This document shows, in pieces, positions 53,141 through 61,212 of a stretch of 64,000 nt of DNA (position 1 is its first letter; each line of letters begins with the position of its first letter). The position numbers and the translations under genes were made by a program. Below the pieces are notes generated by a model. It saw nothing but the letters and a program-made list of their open reading frames with translations. It did no database searches and was not told the origin of the DNA. This DNA is from Marinococcus luteus (GTDB lineage Bacteria > Bacillota > Bacilli > Bacillales > Marinococcaceae), in assembly GCF_900106595.1 (NCBI RefSeq), contig NZ_FNNC01000005.1, positions 124,001 through 188,000 on the forward strand, read 5' to 3'.

Positions 53141-53776
53141 TCATGCCTCTGGTTTAATACATACAGCAATGCCGAGAGGGTAGTGGACACCCGGACGGTC
53201 TGGACGTTCGAAAGCGACGCCCTGCTGATAGTACAGCTGCAGCTTCTCCCAGGGCCAGTCTTTTCTTGATAAGAGCTCCTCCCATTCCTCAGTCGTTAAC
53301 TGATGGTAATGAAAAGGGGAATTGCTGGGCATGTGCCTTCCCTGGCCGAAGGGCGTAGAAACGATGAGTGTACCTCCAGGGCGGAGCAGGGCGTACATGC
53401 GTTTCATAAAAATACGGTCATCGGGCACGTGTTCAATGGTTTCAAAGGAAACAATCGTATCGAACGTGCCTATCTGCATGGGCAGGTTCTCATCAAGAGC
53501 ATCTCCTGTCTGGAAAGAAAGCTGAGGATGATAATAGTGCTTTTGGGCAAATGTGATCGCTTCAGAATCAATGTCGACGCCGAGCACATGGTCTACTTCC
53601 CGTTTCTTTCCTTTAGCTGTCATCTGGGCCCCGTAGCCGACCCCGCAGGCAATATCAAGCACGCGGCCCCTGGCGTACGGCATGGCAAAATAATAGCGGG
53701 CCAGATGCTCAAGCAGCATACCGTTGGTCGGTTTCATTTCTGAAGGGATGATTCGTTCTCCTGTGTCTTTTAACAC
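53141..53776 (-). CDS. Class I SAM-dependent methyltransferase
   Basis: A 211-residue protein with the SAM-binding motif RVLDIACGVGYGAQM, the acidic end of strand 2 (VLGVDIDSEAI), FQTGDALDE and the Methyltransf_11 pattern TFDTIVSFETIEHV and LLRPGGTLIVSTP. The substrate is unknown. The GTG start has only a weak ribosome site, so the true start may be downstream. It converges on the small charged-protein gene with a few bases between. Confidence 0.88.
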   Translation of the reverse strand: MLKDTGERIIPSEMKPTNGMLLEHLARYYFAMPYARGRVLDIACGVGYGAQMTAKGKKREVDHVLGVDIDSEAITFAQKHYYHPQLSFQTGDALDENLPMQIGTFDTIVSFETIEHVPDDRIFMKRMYALLRPGGTLIVSTPFGQGRHMPSNSPFHYHQLTTEEWEELLSRKDWPWEKLQLYYQQGVAFERPDRPGVHYPLGIAVCIKPEA

Positions 53777-53898
53777 GAATAGTCACCGCTATCTGTATAG
53801 TTTAGTCTTCTCATCATATAGAAAGAAGGAAGGGAATTGCAAGGCTGAAGGAGTTCACGGGAGGCAATGGCTGCCGGGGCGCAGCATATGATACACAT

Positions 53899-53948
53899 TT
53901 GACAAACAGGAAAGCATCGTTTATATTTTTCATATACCCACGCGGGTA
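53899..53948 (+). promoter_or_regulatory. cstR promoter with palindromic operator
   Basis: TTGACA (53899-53904), 17 bases, TATATT (53922-53927), then TACCCACGCGGGTA (53935-53948) across the start site. The dyad TACCC-N4-GGGTA is the type bound by CsoR/CstR proteins, so autoregulation is likely. Confidence 0.78.
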
Positions 53949-54004
53949 ATATAAAAAATGAAGGAAAAATAAATAAATACTCTTCTTGAAAGGAGGAGCC
54001 TTTC

Positions 54005-54265
54005 ATGGAATACAATGATCAAATGAAAAACCGGGTAAAAAGGGTAGAAGGGCAGGTCCGCGGCATTCTTCGGATGATGGAAGAAGAAAAAGACTGTAAA
54101 GAGCTTGTTTCCCAGATGAATGCTGCACGTACAGCGCTTGATCGTGCGATCGGTCTGGTAGTGAGTACGAATCTCGAGGAATGCGTGCGTGAACAGATAG
54201 AAAAAGGTGAAGACAGCGAAGAGCTGATCCAGGAAGCTGTTAATCTGCTGGTTAAAAGCAGATAA
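54005..54265 (+). CDS. cstR: CstR-type persulfide-sensing repressor (CsoR family)
   Basis: An 86-residue all-helical repressor: MKNRVKRVEGQVRGILRMMEE, then KDCKELVSQMNAARTALDRAIGL and STNLEECV. CsoR binds copper with Cys-His-Cys; here the His is replaced by Asn while both Cys remain, which matches CstR, where the two Cys form a di- or trisulfide. It would derepress its genes under persulfide stress. No sulfurtransferase or rhodanese gene follows; a terminator comes right after, so it is an orphan copy. Confidence 0.85.
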   Translation: MEYNDQMKNRVKRVEGQVRGILRMMEEEKDCKELVSQMNAARTALDRAIGLVVSTNLEECVREQIEKGEDSEELIQEAVNLLVKSR

Positions 54266-54295
54266 TAAACAGTGTTAATGAAATTTTAAATGACT

Positions 54296-54332
54296 AAAAT
54301 CCGCGTTCTTCCATGTAGAGCGCGGATTTTTT
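54296..54332 (+). terminator. Terminator after cstR
   Basis: AAAATCCGCG and CGCGGATTTT form the stem with inner TCT/AGA pairs, followed by Ts. Confidence 0.88.
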
Positions 54333-54740
54333 AGTATGAAATATTGTCGTTTTTCTTAGACATTTTAAATAAATCATCCCTGGTAACAGGCGGACTGTAT
54401 AAGTACCCTTGATATTCATGACATTTTTTCTGCCGTAAAAGGTTTAATTGCAGCGGGGTTTTCAATATTTTACGCGATAACGTGGAAATGCAAATGTGAC
54501 GCCAGGTGCAGGATACTTTCTACAATAGCTGTTTCACGTGAAACGCCATTCATGCCCGAATAAATGTTTTATCAATTTTGAGCGTATCGAAAGGAAAATC
54601 CTTTAAATATCCAAGGACGAATAACCGATACTGAGATCATCCAGGGAAGCTTCACCTCAAAATTTTTTAATTAGTGGAGAACAGGAGCAGCTTCCCTGGC
54701 ATACTGGATAATATTTTCCATCAGAAGAGTTAGTCCAGGC
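54331..54740 (-). pseudogene. EAL-domain (c-di-GMP phosphodiesterase) remnant
   Basis: No long open frame exists, yet the minus strand carries the C-terminal half of an EAL domain in pieces: LLMENIIQYAREAAPVLH, LKNFEVKL, SLDDLSIGYSSLD, then in another frame YLKDFPFDTLKIDKTFIRA, then RETAIVESILHLASHLHFHVIA, ENPAAIKPF, and CHEYQGYLYSPPVTRDDLFKM. They are in the right order (the DFG-x-GYSSL, KIDxxFI and QGYLFSxP motifs are recognisable) but need at least four frame changes and several stops. The N-terminal half is missing or unrecognisable upstream to 54944. Confidence 0.75.
54530..54545. other. parS-like site 3
   Basis: TGTTTCACGTGAAACG matches the parS consensus at 15 of 16 bases, including the full GTTTCACGTGAAAC core. 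It lies within the EAL remnant, where it would once have encoded Val-Ser-Arg-Glu-Thr. Confidence 0.6.
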
Positions 54741-54944
54741 TCTGGGTGACACTATACAAATCAATCGAACTTATTTATACCATTATTATATTTTTAGCAT
54801 GTATATTAAGCACGGGATGTACCATCAAAATTTTAAAGAAATATTCCATTTTTCAAATTTACCGGATGATAACAGAATAAATAGGGTATAGATTTTAGGG
54901 CGATTGGCGTAAGTTAAACAAAAATTAATAAAGGTGGCTTCATA

Positions 54945-55397
54945 ATGCAGGGAGAGGACCGTGAAGTAGTATTTATCTCAGACAAGATCCATGCAATTAT
55001 TCTTTTTTTGGATGATATTATCATTCAGGAGAAATATCACATGAAAGATATTGAAAAGCTTCAGCCTGAAACGATGGAATCCCAAAAGCATAAATCAGCG
55101 ATTATTTTAAACATTATGGAACGTTCGGCAGAATTACTCCGTGGACGGTTTCCGGACTGCTGCGAGGCAGGCTCACAGGTTACTTACACCGTGAAAGACC
55201 TGGAGAAGGCGAGAGAAGATTTAAAAACAATTCACAATGACACATTTGAAGAATACGGAATTGTTAAATCCACGTACGAGCCCGGAGAGAAAAACGAAGA
55301 TTCTTTTATTACAAAAACAGTCGTAGGCCTGGTGAACTATAATGTGCATTTATTTGAAACGAAGTTTCTGGACTATATAGACCCGCATGCTCTCTAG
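54945..55397 (+). CDS. Conserved-looking hypothetical protein
   Basis: A 150-residue soluble, helical, acidic protein with two Cys (DCCEAG) and no membrane segment. The ribosome site is AAAGGTGG. The segment IHAIILFLDDIIIQEKYH looks like a core helix. I do not recognise a family. A SigmaB-like element just downstream belongs to the next gene. Confidence 0.7.
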   Translation: MQGEDREVVFISDKIHAIILFLDDIIIQEKYHMKDIEKLQPETMESQKHKSAIILNIMERSAELLRGRFPDCCEAGSQVTYTVKDLEKAREDLKTIHNDTFEEYGIVKSTYEPGEKNEDSFITKTVVGLVNYNVHLFETKFLDYIDPHAL

Positions 55398-55425
55398 ACG
55401 AAAAGAGGGAATTTGCCTGGATATG

Positions 55426-55450
55426 GTTTAAACAGAGAGAGAATGGTTTA
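55426..55450 (+). promoter_or_regulatory. SigmaB-like promoter for the YflT-type protein
   Basis: GTTTAA, 13 bases, GGTTTA. The -35 is exact, the -10 is weak compared with GGGWAW. YflT/GsiB-type general stress genes are usually SigmaB-dependent, which supports it. Confidence 0.4.
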
Positions 55451-55485
55451 TTAGGATAGCAGTAAACAATATAAGGGAGGTTTTT

Positions 55486-55833
55486 ATGAAACCGTTCGTT
55501 AGAGAATATACAAGTGACGAAGCACTGCAGCAGGACGTTCAGCGTTTAGCTGAAAAGGGCATTGATAAAAGTAACGTGTACGTTATGACCCACGATAACG
55601 ACCGTACCGGCCGTATCGCGGAGAATGCGAATGCGAACACTGTCGGCATGAAAGAAGAAGGATTAAAAAATGCGGTAGGAAATATGTTCAGCAAAAAAGG
55701 TGACGAGCTTCGGAACAAACTGCAGGAAATTGGATTATCCCAGGAAGAAGCCCATGAGTATGAGGATGAACTCGATGAAGGAAAAATCCTTCTCATTGTG
55801 ACAGATACTGAAGGCGTCAATACGATTATTTAA
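55486..55833 (+). CDS. YflT-family general stress protein (17M-like)
   Basis: A 115-residue protein with the YflT fold: REYTSDEALQQDVQRLAEKGIDKSNVYVMTHD at the start, LQEIGLSQEEAHEYEDELDEGKILLIV at the end. The family is part of the SigmaB general stress response in Bacillus; molecular role unknown. Ribosome site GGGAGG. Confidence 0.9.
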   Translation: MKPFVREYTSDEALQQDVQRLAEKGIDKSNVYVMTHDNDRTGRIAENANANTVGMKEEGLKNAVGNMFSKKGDELRNKLQEIGLSQEEAHEYEDELDEGKILLIVTDTEGVNTII

Positions 55834-55844
55834 CAGTAACAGAA

Positions 55845-55874
55845 TAAAGCCGCTCTCAAGCCGGGGGCGGCTTT
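55845..55874 (+). terminator. Hairpin after the YflT-type gene
   Basis: AAAGCCGC and GCGGCTTT form a short stem with a weak T run. Confidence 0.7.
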
Positions 55875-55885
55875 ACGTTTGTCGA

Positions 55886-55941
55886 TTGACAAGCTTTTAC
55901 AGTAAGGAATAGAATAGCGTTAGATTTTCCTTAGGGAAACT
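55886..55941 (+). promoter_or_regulatory. Promoter with MntR-type operator before the ZIP pseudogene
   Basis: TTGACA (55886-55891), 18 bases, TAGAAT (55910-55915), then TTTTCCTTAGGGAAACT at 55925-55941. The last element differs from the B. subtilis mntH-type MntR box (as I recall it, TTTGCCTTAAGGAAACT) at two positions. Confidence 0.6.
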
Positions 55942-55971
55942 TTTTTTAATAGAGTAAAAAGGGATTGTACT

Positions 55972-56794
55972 ATGGAGTGGTTTGCGGCCCTGCCTCCTAC
56001 GCTGCAGGCGCTGCGGTGGTGTTTTTTACGAACAGAAACAATCAGAAGCTGATGGATAGTATGCTTGCATTTGCCGGCGGGGTTATGATTGCTGCGAGCT
56101 TTTGATCGCTGCTTTCTCCCGGCATTGATATGGCGGAGGAGCAGGGACAGATACCCTATATTCCAGCTGTTATTGGTTTTTTACTCGGGGGTGTTTTTCT
56201 GTTGCTGCTCGACAGGGTCATTCCCGTGATGAATGAGAAGACACGTATTTTACGGAAATAACAGACAAGTATGCCAAGCACCGGACCATAATGCTCGTTT
56301 TTTCGATTACTCTGCACAATATTCCGTAGGGGTTCGCTGTAGGTGTAGCGTTCGGGGCACTGGCTTCGGAATTCAGCAGCTCCACGCTCGCCGGAGCAGT
56401 AGCGCTTGCTCTTGGCATTGGTATTCAAAATTTTCCGGAGGGAACAGCAGTATCAATGCCGCTTCGCCGGGACGGAGTATCGAAAAAGAAAAGCTTCTTT
56501 TACGGTCAGCTGTCCGGTTTTGTAGAGCCGGTGGCTGCAGTGATTGGTGCTGCTGCAGTCATCATCATTCAGCCGCTGCTTCTGTTTGCTCTCAGTTTTG
56601 CAGCAGGAGCGATGATATTTGTCGTTGCCAAGGAGGTCATCTCCGGTTCGCAGGAAAAGGTCAATGTCCGGCTCGCTACCTTCAGCCTGATGATCGGTTT
56701 CAGCGTCATGATGATACTGGATGTAGCTTTAGGATACAAAGGGTGGCTGAAGCAGAGAAGGTTTTTTCTGCTTCAGCTTTTTATGCTGCAATAA
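55972..56794 (+). pseudogene. ZIP-family metal transporter, decayed
   Basis: An ATG at 55972 opens EWFAALPPTLQAL, but the frame soon shifts, with a piece of helix 1 and 2 missing. The protein goes on in another frame (AAVVFFTNRNNQKLMDSMLAFAGGVMIAASF), hits TGA at 56103 where Trp is expected, continues through the IPAVIGFLLGGVFLLLLDRVIP helix, breaks again near 56260, then resumes in a third frame with LHNIP-TAG-GFAVGVAFGAL (Glu to stop at 56327) and IQNFPEGTAVSMPLRRDGVSKK. The HNIPEG and NFPEG metal motifs mark a ZupT/GufA-like ZIP protein. At least four lesions; the gene is dead. Confidence 0.88.
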
Positions 56795-56946
56795 AGGCTT
56801 TTTTTCATCCGGCAGGCTGTTTTTAACGAATTAGGGATAAAATTCATGTACCCTTTTGTGATAAAGTAGCATAGATGAGCACCCGGACCGGGAGGCTGAA
56901 TTTCATTAATAGTTTCTGGAGAAAATGCTGAAAAAGGAGCTTCGAC

Positions 56947-58200
56947 ATGTGGGCTGATAAACCAAAAAACGGGGCGGGTCCTATTTTTTACGGATGGGCA
57001 ATTGTAGCTCTATCCGCGTTAAGTATGTTTTTTTCCGGACCGGGCCAGACGTATTCGATTTCTATTTTTATTGATTATTATATTCAGGATTTTTCGTATT
57101 CACGTTCCTTTGTCTCTGGTATTTATTCTGTTGGTACTCTGGCTGCCGGTATTACTCTTTTTTTCGTCGGCCGCGCAATTGATCGCCTTGGCCAGCGCCT
57201 GGTAATGGGGGCCGCAGGAATTCTTTTGGCTCTGGCTTGTATTTGGAATGCCTTTCTAACAGGCGCTGTAATGATGTTTATTGGTTTTTTTGCTATTCGA
57301 TTGTTCGGCCAGGGGTCGCTGACCCTGGTTCCTAATACACTTGTGCCGCAGTGGTTTGTGCAGAAGCGTGGCCGGGCCTTAAGTGTCATGGCGATTGGCG
57401 GCTTCGTCGGTGCAGCTGCCCTGCCCCCATTGAATACATGGCTGATTCATATGGTCGGCTGGCGGGACACATGGTTAATTTGGGCTGGACTGTTACTTAT
57501 GGTTTTTGTGCCTCTGGCCTTCTTAGTGGTGCGGAATCAGCCGCAGGATGTTGGCGAGGAGCCCGATGGCAGAGGATCAAGAGCCCATGGGGAGACCCGG
57601 ACGCAGCGAAAAGCCATGCAGGAAAAAAGCTGGACCCTTCAGGAAGCACGCAAGACCAGAGCGTTCTGGCTTATTCTTTTTTGTGTCAGCGTTCCGGCAA
57701 TTGTAAACACAGGGGTCACCTTCCATTTAGTATCTATTGTAGAAGGCAAAGGTCTTTCGATTTCGCTTGCGGCATTGATTCTTTCATTAATGGCTTTTAT
57801 CGGTTTTCCGGTAACATTTGCTGTAGGATATTTGGTGGACCGCGTTGCTGTGCATTATGTGCTTGCAATGACATTTGGGGTACATATTGTTTCACTGTTG
57901 GTGCTTTTGGCGATTAATTCCTGGACAGGAGCTATCATTTTTGGAGTGCTGTGGGGGATAGCGCACGGCTTTGAGCGTATTGTGTTAAGCATTGTGTGGC
58001 CCAATTATTTCGGCCCAAGGCACTTAGGAAGTATTAAAAGCATTGCCCAGACTGTGATGGTTATTGGCTCTGCTCTTGGACCACTGCCGTTTGGCATTTT
58101 TTACGACTGGTTCAATAATTATACGGCAATATTATGGCTTATGATGCTTCTGCCGGCTACGGCTTTGGTTTTTGCTCTTTTATCGCCGAAACCCTCCTGA
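56947..58200 (+). CDS. MFS transporter, OFA/monocarboxylate type
   Basis: A 417-residue 12-helix protein. N-terminal FYGWAIVALSALSMFFSGPGQTYSISIFIDYYI and GRAIDRLGQRLVMGAAG, with VPNTLVPQWFVQKRGRALSV after helix 4, are typical of the oxalate/formate and monocarboxylate-like branch. The C-terminal half begins ARKTRAFWLILFCVS. The substrate is probably an organic anion. Ribosome site AAAGGAG. The ErcA-kinase-regulator genes follow after a terminator. Confidence 0.9.
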   Translation: MWADKPKNGAGPIFYGWAIVALSALSMFFSGPGQTYSISIFIDYYIQDFSYSRSFVSGIYSVGTLAAGITLFFVGRAIDRLGQRLVMGAAGILLALACIWNAFLTGAVMMFIGFFAIRLFGQGSLTLVPNTLVPQWFVQKRGRALSVMAIGGFVGAAALPPLNTWLIHMVGWRDTWLIWAGLLLMVFVPLAFLVVRNQPQDVGEEPDGRGSRAHGETRTQRKAMQEKSWTLQEARKTRAFWLILFCVSVPAIVNTGVTFHLVSIVEGKGLSISLAALILSLMAFIGFPVTFAVGYLVDRVAVHYVLAMTFGVHIVSLLVLLAINSWTGAIIFGVLWGIAHGFERIVLSIVWPNYFGPRHLGSIKSIAQTVMVIGSALGPLPFGIFYDWFNNYTAILWLMMLLPATALVFALLSPKPS

Positions 58201-58225
58201 CCGTTTTATTACTAAAATATTTTGT

Positions 58226-58254
58226 TCCGCGGGCCCATAAGCCCGCGGATTTTT
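58226..58254 (+). terminator. Terminator after the OFA-type MFS gene
   Basis: TCCGCGGGC and GCCCGCGGA form a strong stem, followed by TTTTT. Confidence 0.9.
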
Positions 58255-58374
58255 ACGTTAAAACAGGAGCAGGAAGTCTTTGCACATTAAACAAGGGTGA
58301 GAGATAATAAAGACATATTAAGTAAACGTTTTCAATCTCATAAAGAGCTTCCAATTAAATACGGTGGTGAGGAT

Positions 58375-59520
58375 ATGATTTCAAAATTTATGGCTCCCGA
58401 AATCATTTTCGGGGATCATTCGATTCAGCAGACGGGTGAGAGCTTTTTACGCCTGGGAGCGCAGCGTGTACTGGTAGTAAGTGATCCGGGCGTCAAAGAA
58501 GCCGGCTGGACAGCCGAGGCTGTAGAAAGTATACAGACTTCCGGCCTTGATTATCATCTGTTTTCAAATATCAGTACGAACCCTGACACAGCCCAGGTAG
58601 CAGAAGGTGCAGCGGCCTATCATAAAGCCCGGTGTGACGCTGTACTTGGCATTGGGGGAGGAAGTGCGCTGGATGTGGCTAAAGCGGTGGCTGTCATTGT
58701 GAGCAACGGTGGAAAAATCGAAAATTACGAAGGCGTAGATCATATCCACAGTCCCCTCCCGCCGGTCATTATGGTGCCGACAACTGCCGGGTCGGGCTCC
58801 GAGGTCTCACAATTTTCGATTATTGTCGATCCAGCTCGGAAAAAAAAGATGACGATCGTTTCCAAATCGCTCGTGCCGGATATTGCGATTGTCGATCCGT
58901 TTGTATTGATGACCAAAGATCATCTGCTTACAGCAGCTACCGGCCTTGATGCCATTACCCATGGCATAGAAGCATATGTAAGTGCGGCAGCGACGCCGCT
59001 GACCGATGTGCAGGCGGTTAATGCGATGAAACTGGCGGCTGAATTTCTGCGGCCGTCGGTGGCATCGCATACGAATGTGGAAGCCAAACGTGCGATGGCG
59101 ATGGCAAGCATGCAGGCGGGACTTGCGTTTTCCAATGCTATTTTGGGGGCGGTACACGCGATGTCCCACGCGATCGGTGGACGCTACGCTCTTCCACACG
59201 GAGAGATTAACAGCATTTTGCTTCCGCACGTCATGGAATTTAATCTTATTGCTTCTCCTTCCCGTTTTGCCGCCATTGGAGATATTTTCGGCGCTTCTGC
59301 GGGCGGGGAAGAAATGGTTCGTGCCAGACACGGCATTCAGGCCGTCCGGGCTCTTGCAGACGATATCGGTGCCCCGAAGACACTGCACTCTGTCGGTCTG
59401 AGAGACCCTGATTTTGAAAGCATGGCCCGCATTGCTCTTGAAGACGCATGCATGATCACCAATCCCCGGGACGTGGCTCTGAAGGATATCGAAATGCTGT
59501 TCAAAAAGGCTTACGAATAA
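58375..59520 (+). CDS. ercA: Iron-containing alcohol dehydrogenase, ErcA-like
   Basis: A 381-residue group III dehydrogenase: NAD site IGIGGGSALDVAKA, the metal ligands in LDAITHGIEAYVS, GAVHAMSHAIGGRYALPHG. The N-terminus (MISKFMAPEIIFG) is close to the ErcA group, whose members act in signalling together with a histidine kinase more than in bulk alcohol oxidation. Here a kinase gene starts 13 bases after its stop. The ATG at 58375 follows GGTGAGG. Confidence 0.85.
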   Translation: MISKFMAPEIIFGDHSIQQTGESFLRLGAQRVLVVSDPGVKEAGWTAEAVESIQTSGLDYHLFSNISTNPDTAQVAEGAAAYHKARCDAVLGIGGGSALDVAKAVAVIVSNGGKIENYEGVDHIHSPLPPVIMVPTTAGSGSEVSQFSIIVDPARKKKMTIVSKSLVPDIAIVDPFVLMTKDHLLTAATGLDAITHGIEAYVSAAATPLTDVQAVNAMKLAAEFLRPSVASHTNVEAKRAMAMASMQAGLAFSNAILGAVHAMSHAIGGRYALPHGEINSILLPHVMEFNLIASPSRFAAIGDIFGASAGGEEMVRARHGIQAVRALADDIGAPKTLHSVGLRDPDFESMARIALEDACMITNPRDVALKDIEMLFKKAYE

Positions 59521-59532
59521 AGGAGCATCTGT

Positions 59533-61212
59533 ATGTTTACAGAAAAGGAAATGGTGATTGAAAAATTAACCGGGGTCCGTGCCTCGAAAAAAAGCTATTA
59601 TACAGATTTGAAAGCGACGATTGCGGAGCTGGAAAAAAAGAATCGTAAGCTTGAAATTTTAAGCGAGGTGGCAAAAGGATTTCAGGTTACAGGTACAATG
59701 GAGATGTCGCTGCAGCATATTCTTGAAACCATTTATGAACTGTATCCGATCGACCGGGTAAGCTTATCGTTAATCGAGCAGGGAGCAATGTCGTTAAAAA
59801 GTGTCTATCCTCTCTATGAAGAGAATTCCGCAGTAGGTATGCATCTTCCGAAAAAAGAATCTTTGTACTGGAAGGCAATAGAGCATAATATGATTGTTCT
59901 CCATGAATGGAAATCTGCCGACACATATACATTTGTGGAAGAACAGACGCTTTCTGCTTTGAATTTTCATTATGCATGTGTCATACCGCTTCGGATAAAA
60001 ACATCGACCATCGGCGTGCTCACCTTTGCCGCCGCTGAACGGATTGAATGCGACCAGTCTGATATCAGCTTCTTCCGGCAGCTTTCGGATCATATTGCCG
60101 TCATGATGGAGAACGCGAGACTGTATCAGGAGGTGTACCAGGGCAAAAAAGAATGGGAGGAAACCTTTCAGGCCGTAGCGGATCTTCTGATATTAACCGA
60201 TAACGACCATCGGATCGTCCGCTGCAACCAGGCCTCCTACAGTTTTTTTAATGAATCACCGGAAGCGGTGACAGGCAGGCCCTGCCATGACCTGCTTTTT
60301 CATGATACGAATACATTCTGTCCAATTGAAGAAAGCTATCACGGTGAATCGATGAAAAACTACCAGATGACGTTAAAAAACGGCCGTGTGTGTGATATTC
60401 AGACGTATCCAGTCCGGGACGGGGACGGAGAGATGAAAGGGCTGCTTATTTACATTAAAGATGTAACAGCGCGAATTAAAACCGAAGCCCAGCTTCAGCA
60501 TTCCGGAAAGCTCGCAGCGATTGGGGAAATGGCTGCCGGGGTGGCGCATGAGTTAAACAGCCCGCTGACGGCGGTGATCGGCAACACCCAGATACTGCAG
60601 CGGAGTCTGACAGAGGAAGGGCCGTCGAAGGAGCTGGCTGCGGCGATTGAAAGAGGGGGCCGCCGTTGCCGGACGATCGTGCAAAACCTGCTTTCCTTCT
60701 CACGGCCGGAAAAAGAAGAAAGCACAGAATGCGACGTGAATATAGCAGTTGAAGATGTGCTGAGCCTGATTGGCTTTCAGATTGAAAAAGAGAATATCCT
60801 GATTGAAAAGCATTACACCCCCGGTCTGCCGTTTGTCCAGGCAGGACCTCATCAGGTCGGCCAGGTGGTTATCAACCTGCTTTTGAATGCAAAAGACGCG
60901 TTAAAGGACAGCGGAGAGACAGATAAAAAGATTCAGATTAAAACCAATGTTGTTCATTCAAGCGTCGTGCTTGAGGTCGAAGACAATGGATGCGGCATCT
61001 CCCAGAGTCAGAAACCGTCGGTGTTTGAACCTTTTTTCACCACAAAAAGAAAACAGAACGGGACCGGGCTGGGCTTGTCGGTAAGTAAAGATATTGCAGA
61101 GAAAAACGGGGGCCGGCTGATGTTCACAAGCGAAGAGGGAAAAGGAAGTGCCTTTCAATTGAAGCTGCCGGTTCATGGAGGAGGAGATGAGTATGAAGAT
61201 ATTAGTCATTGA
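59533..61212 (+). CDS. Cytosolic GAF-PAS sensor histidine kinase
   Basis: A 559-residue kinase with no membrane helix: N-terminal coiled coil (about 20-50), GAF domain (about 50-200), PAS domain (about 210-320), HisKA with His339 in GVAHELNSPLTAV, and HATPase_c with NLLLNAKDAL, DNGCGIS, FEPFFTTK and GTGLGLSVSKDI. The PAS part has four Cys (RCNQA, RPCHDL, NTFCPI, RVCDI), which could bind metal or a redox cofactor. It would sense a soluble signal, perhaps linked to ErcA. Ribosome site AAAGGAG; its end overlaps the regulator gene by 20 bases. Confidence 0.92.
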   Translation: MFTEKEMVIEKLTGVRASKKSYYTDLKATIAELEKKNRKLEILSEVAKGFQVTGTMEMSLQHILETIYELYPIDRVSLSLIEQGAMSLKSVYPLYEENSAVGMHLPKKESLYWKAIEHNMIVLHEWKSADTYTFVEEQTLSALNFHYACVIPLRIKTSTIGVLTFAAAERIECDQSDISFFRQLSDHIAVMMENARLYQEVYQGKKEWEETFQAVADLLILTDNDHRIVRCNQASYSFFNESPEAVTGRPCHDLLFHDTNTFCPIEESYHGESMKNYQMTLKNGRVCDIQTYPVRDGDGEMKGLLIYIKDVTARIKTEAQLQHSGKLAAIGEMAAGVAHELNSPLTAVIGNTQILQRSLTEEGPSKELAAAIERGGRRCRTIVQNLLSFSRPEKEESTECDVNIAVEDVLSLIGFQIEKENILIEKHYTPGLPFVQAGPHQVGQVVINLLLNAKDALKDSGETDKKIQIKTNVVHSSVVLEVEDNGCGISQSQKPSVFEPFFTTKRKQNGTGLGLSVSKDIAEKNGGRLMFTSEEGKGSAFQLKLPVHGGGDEYEDISH

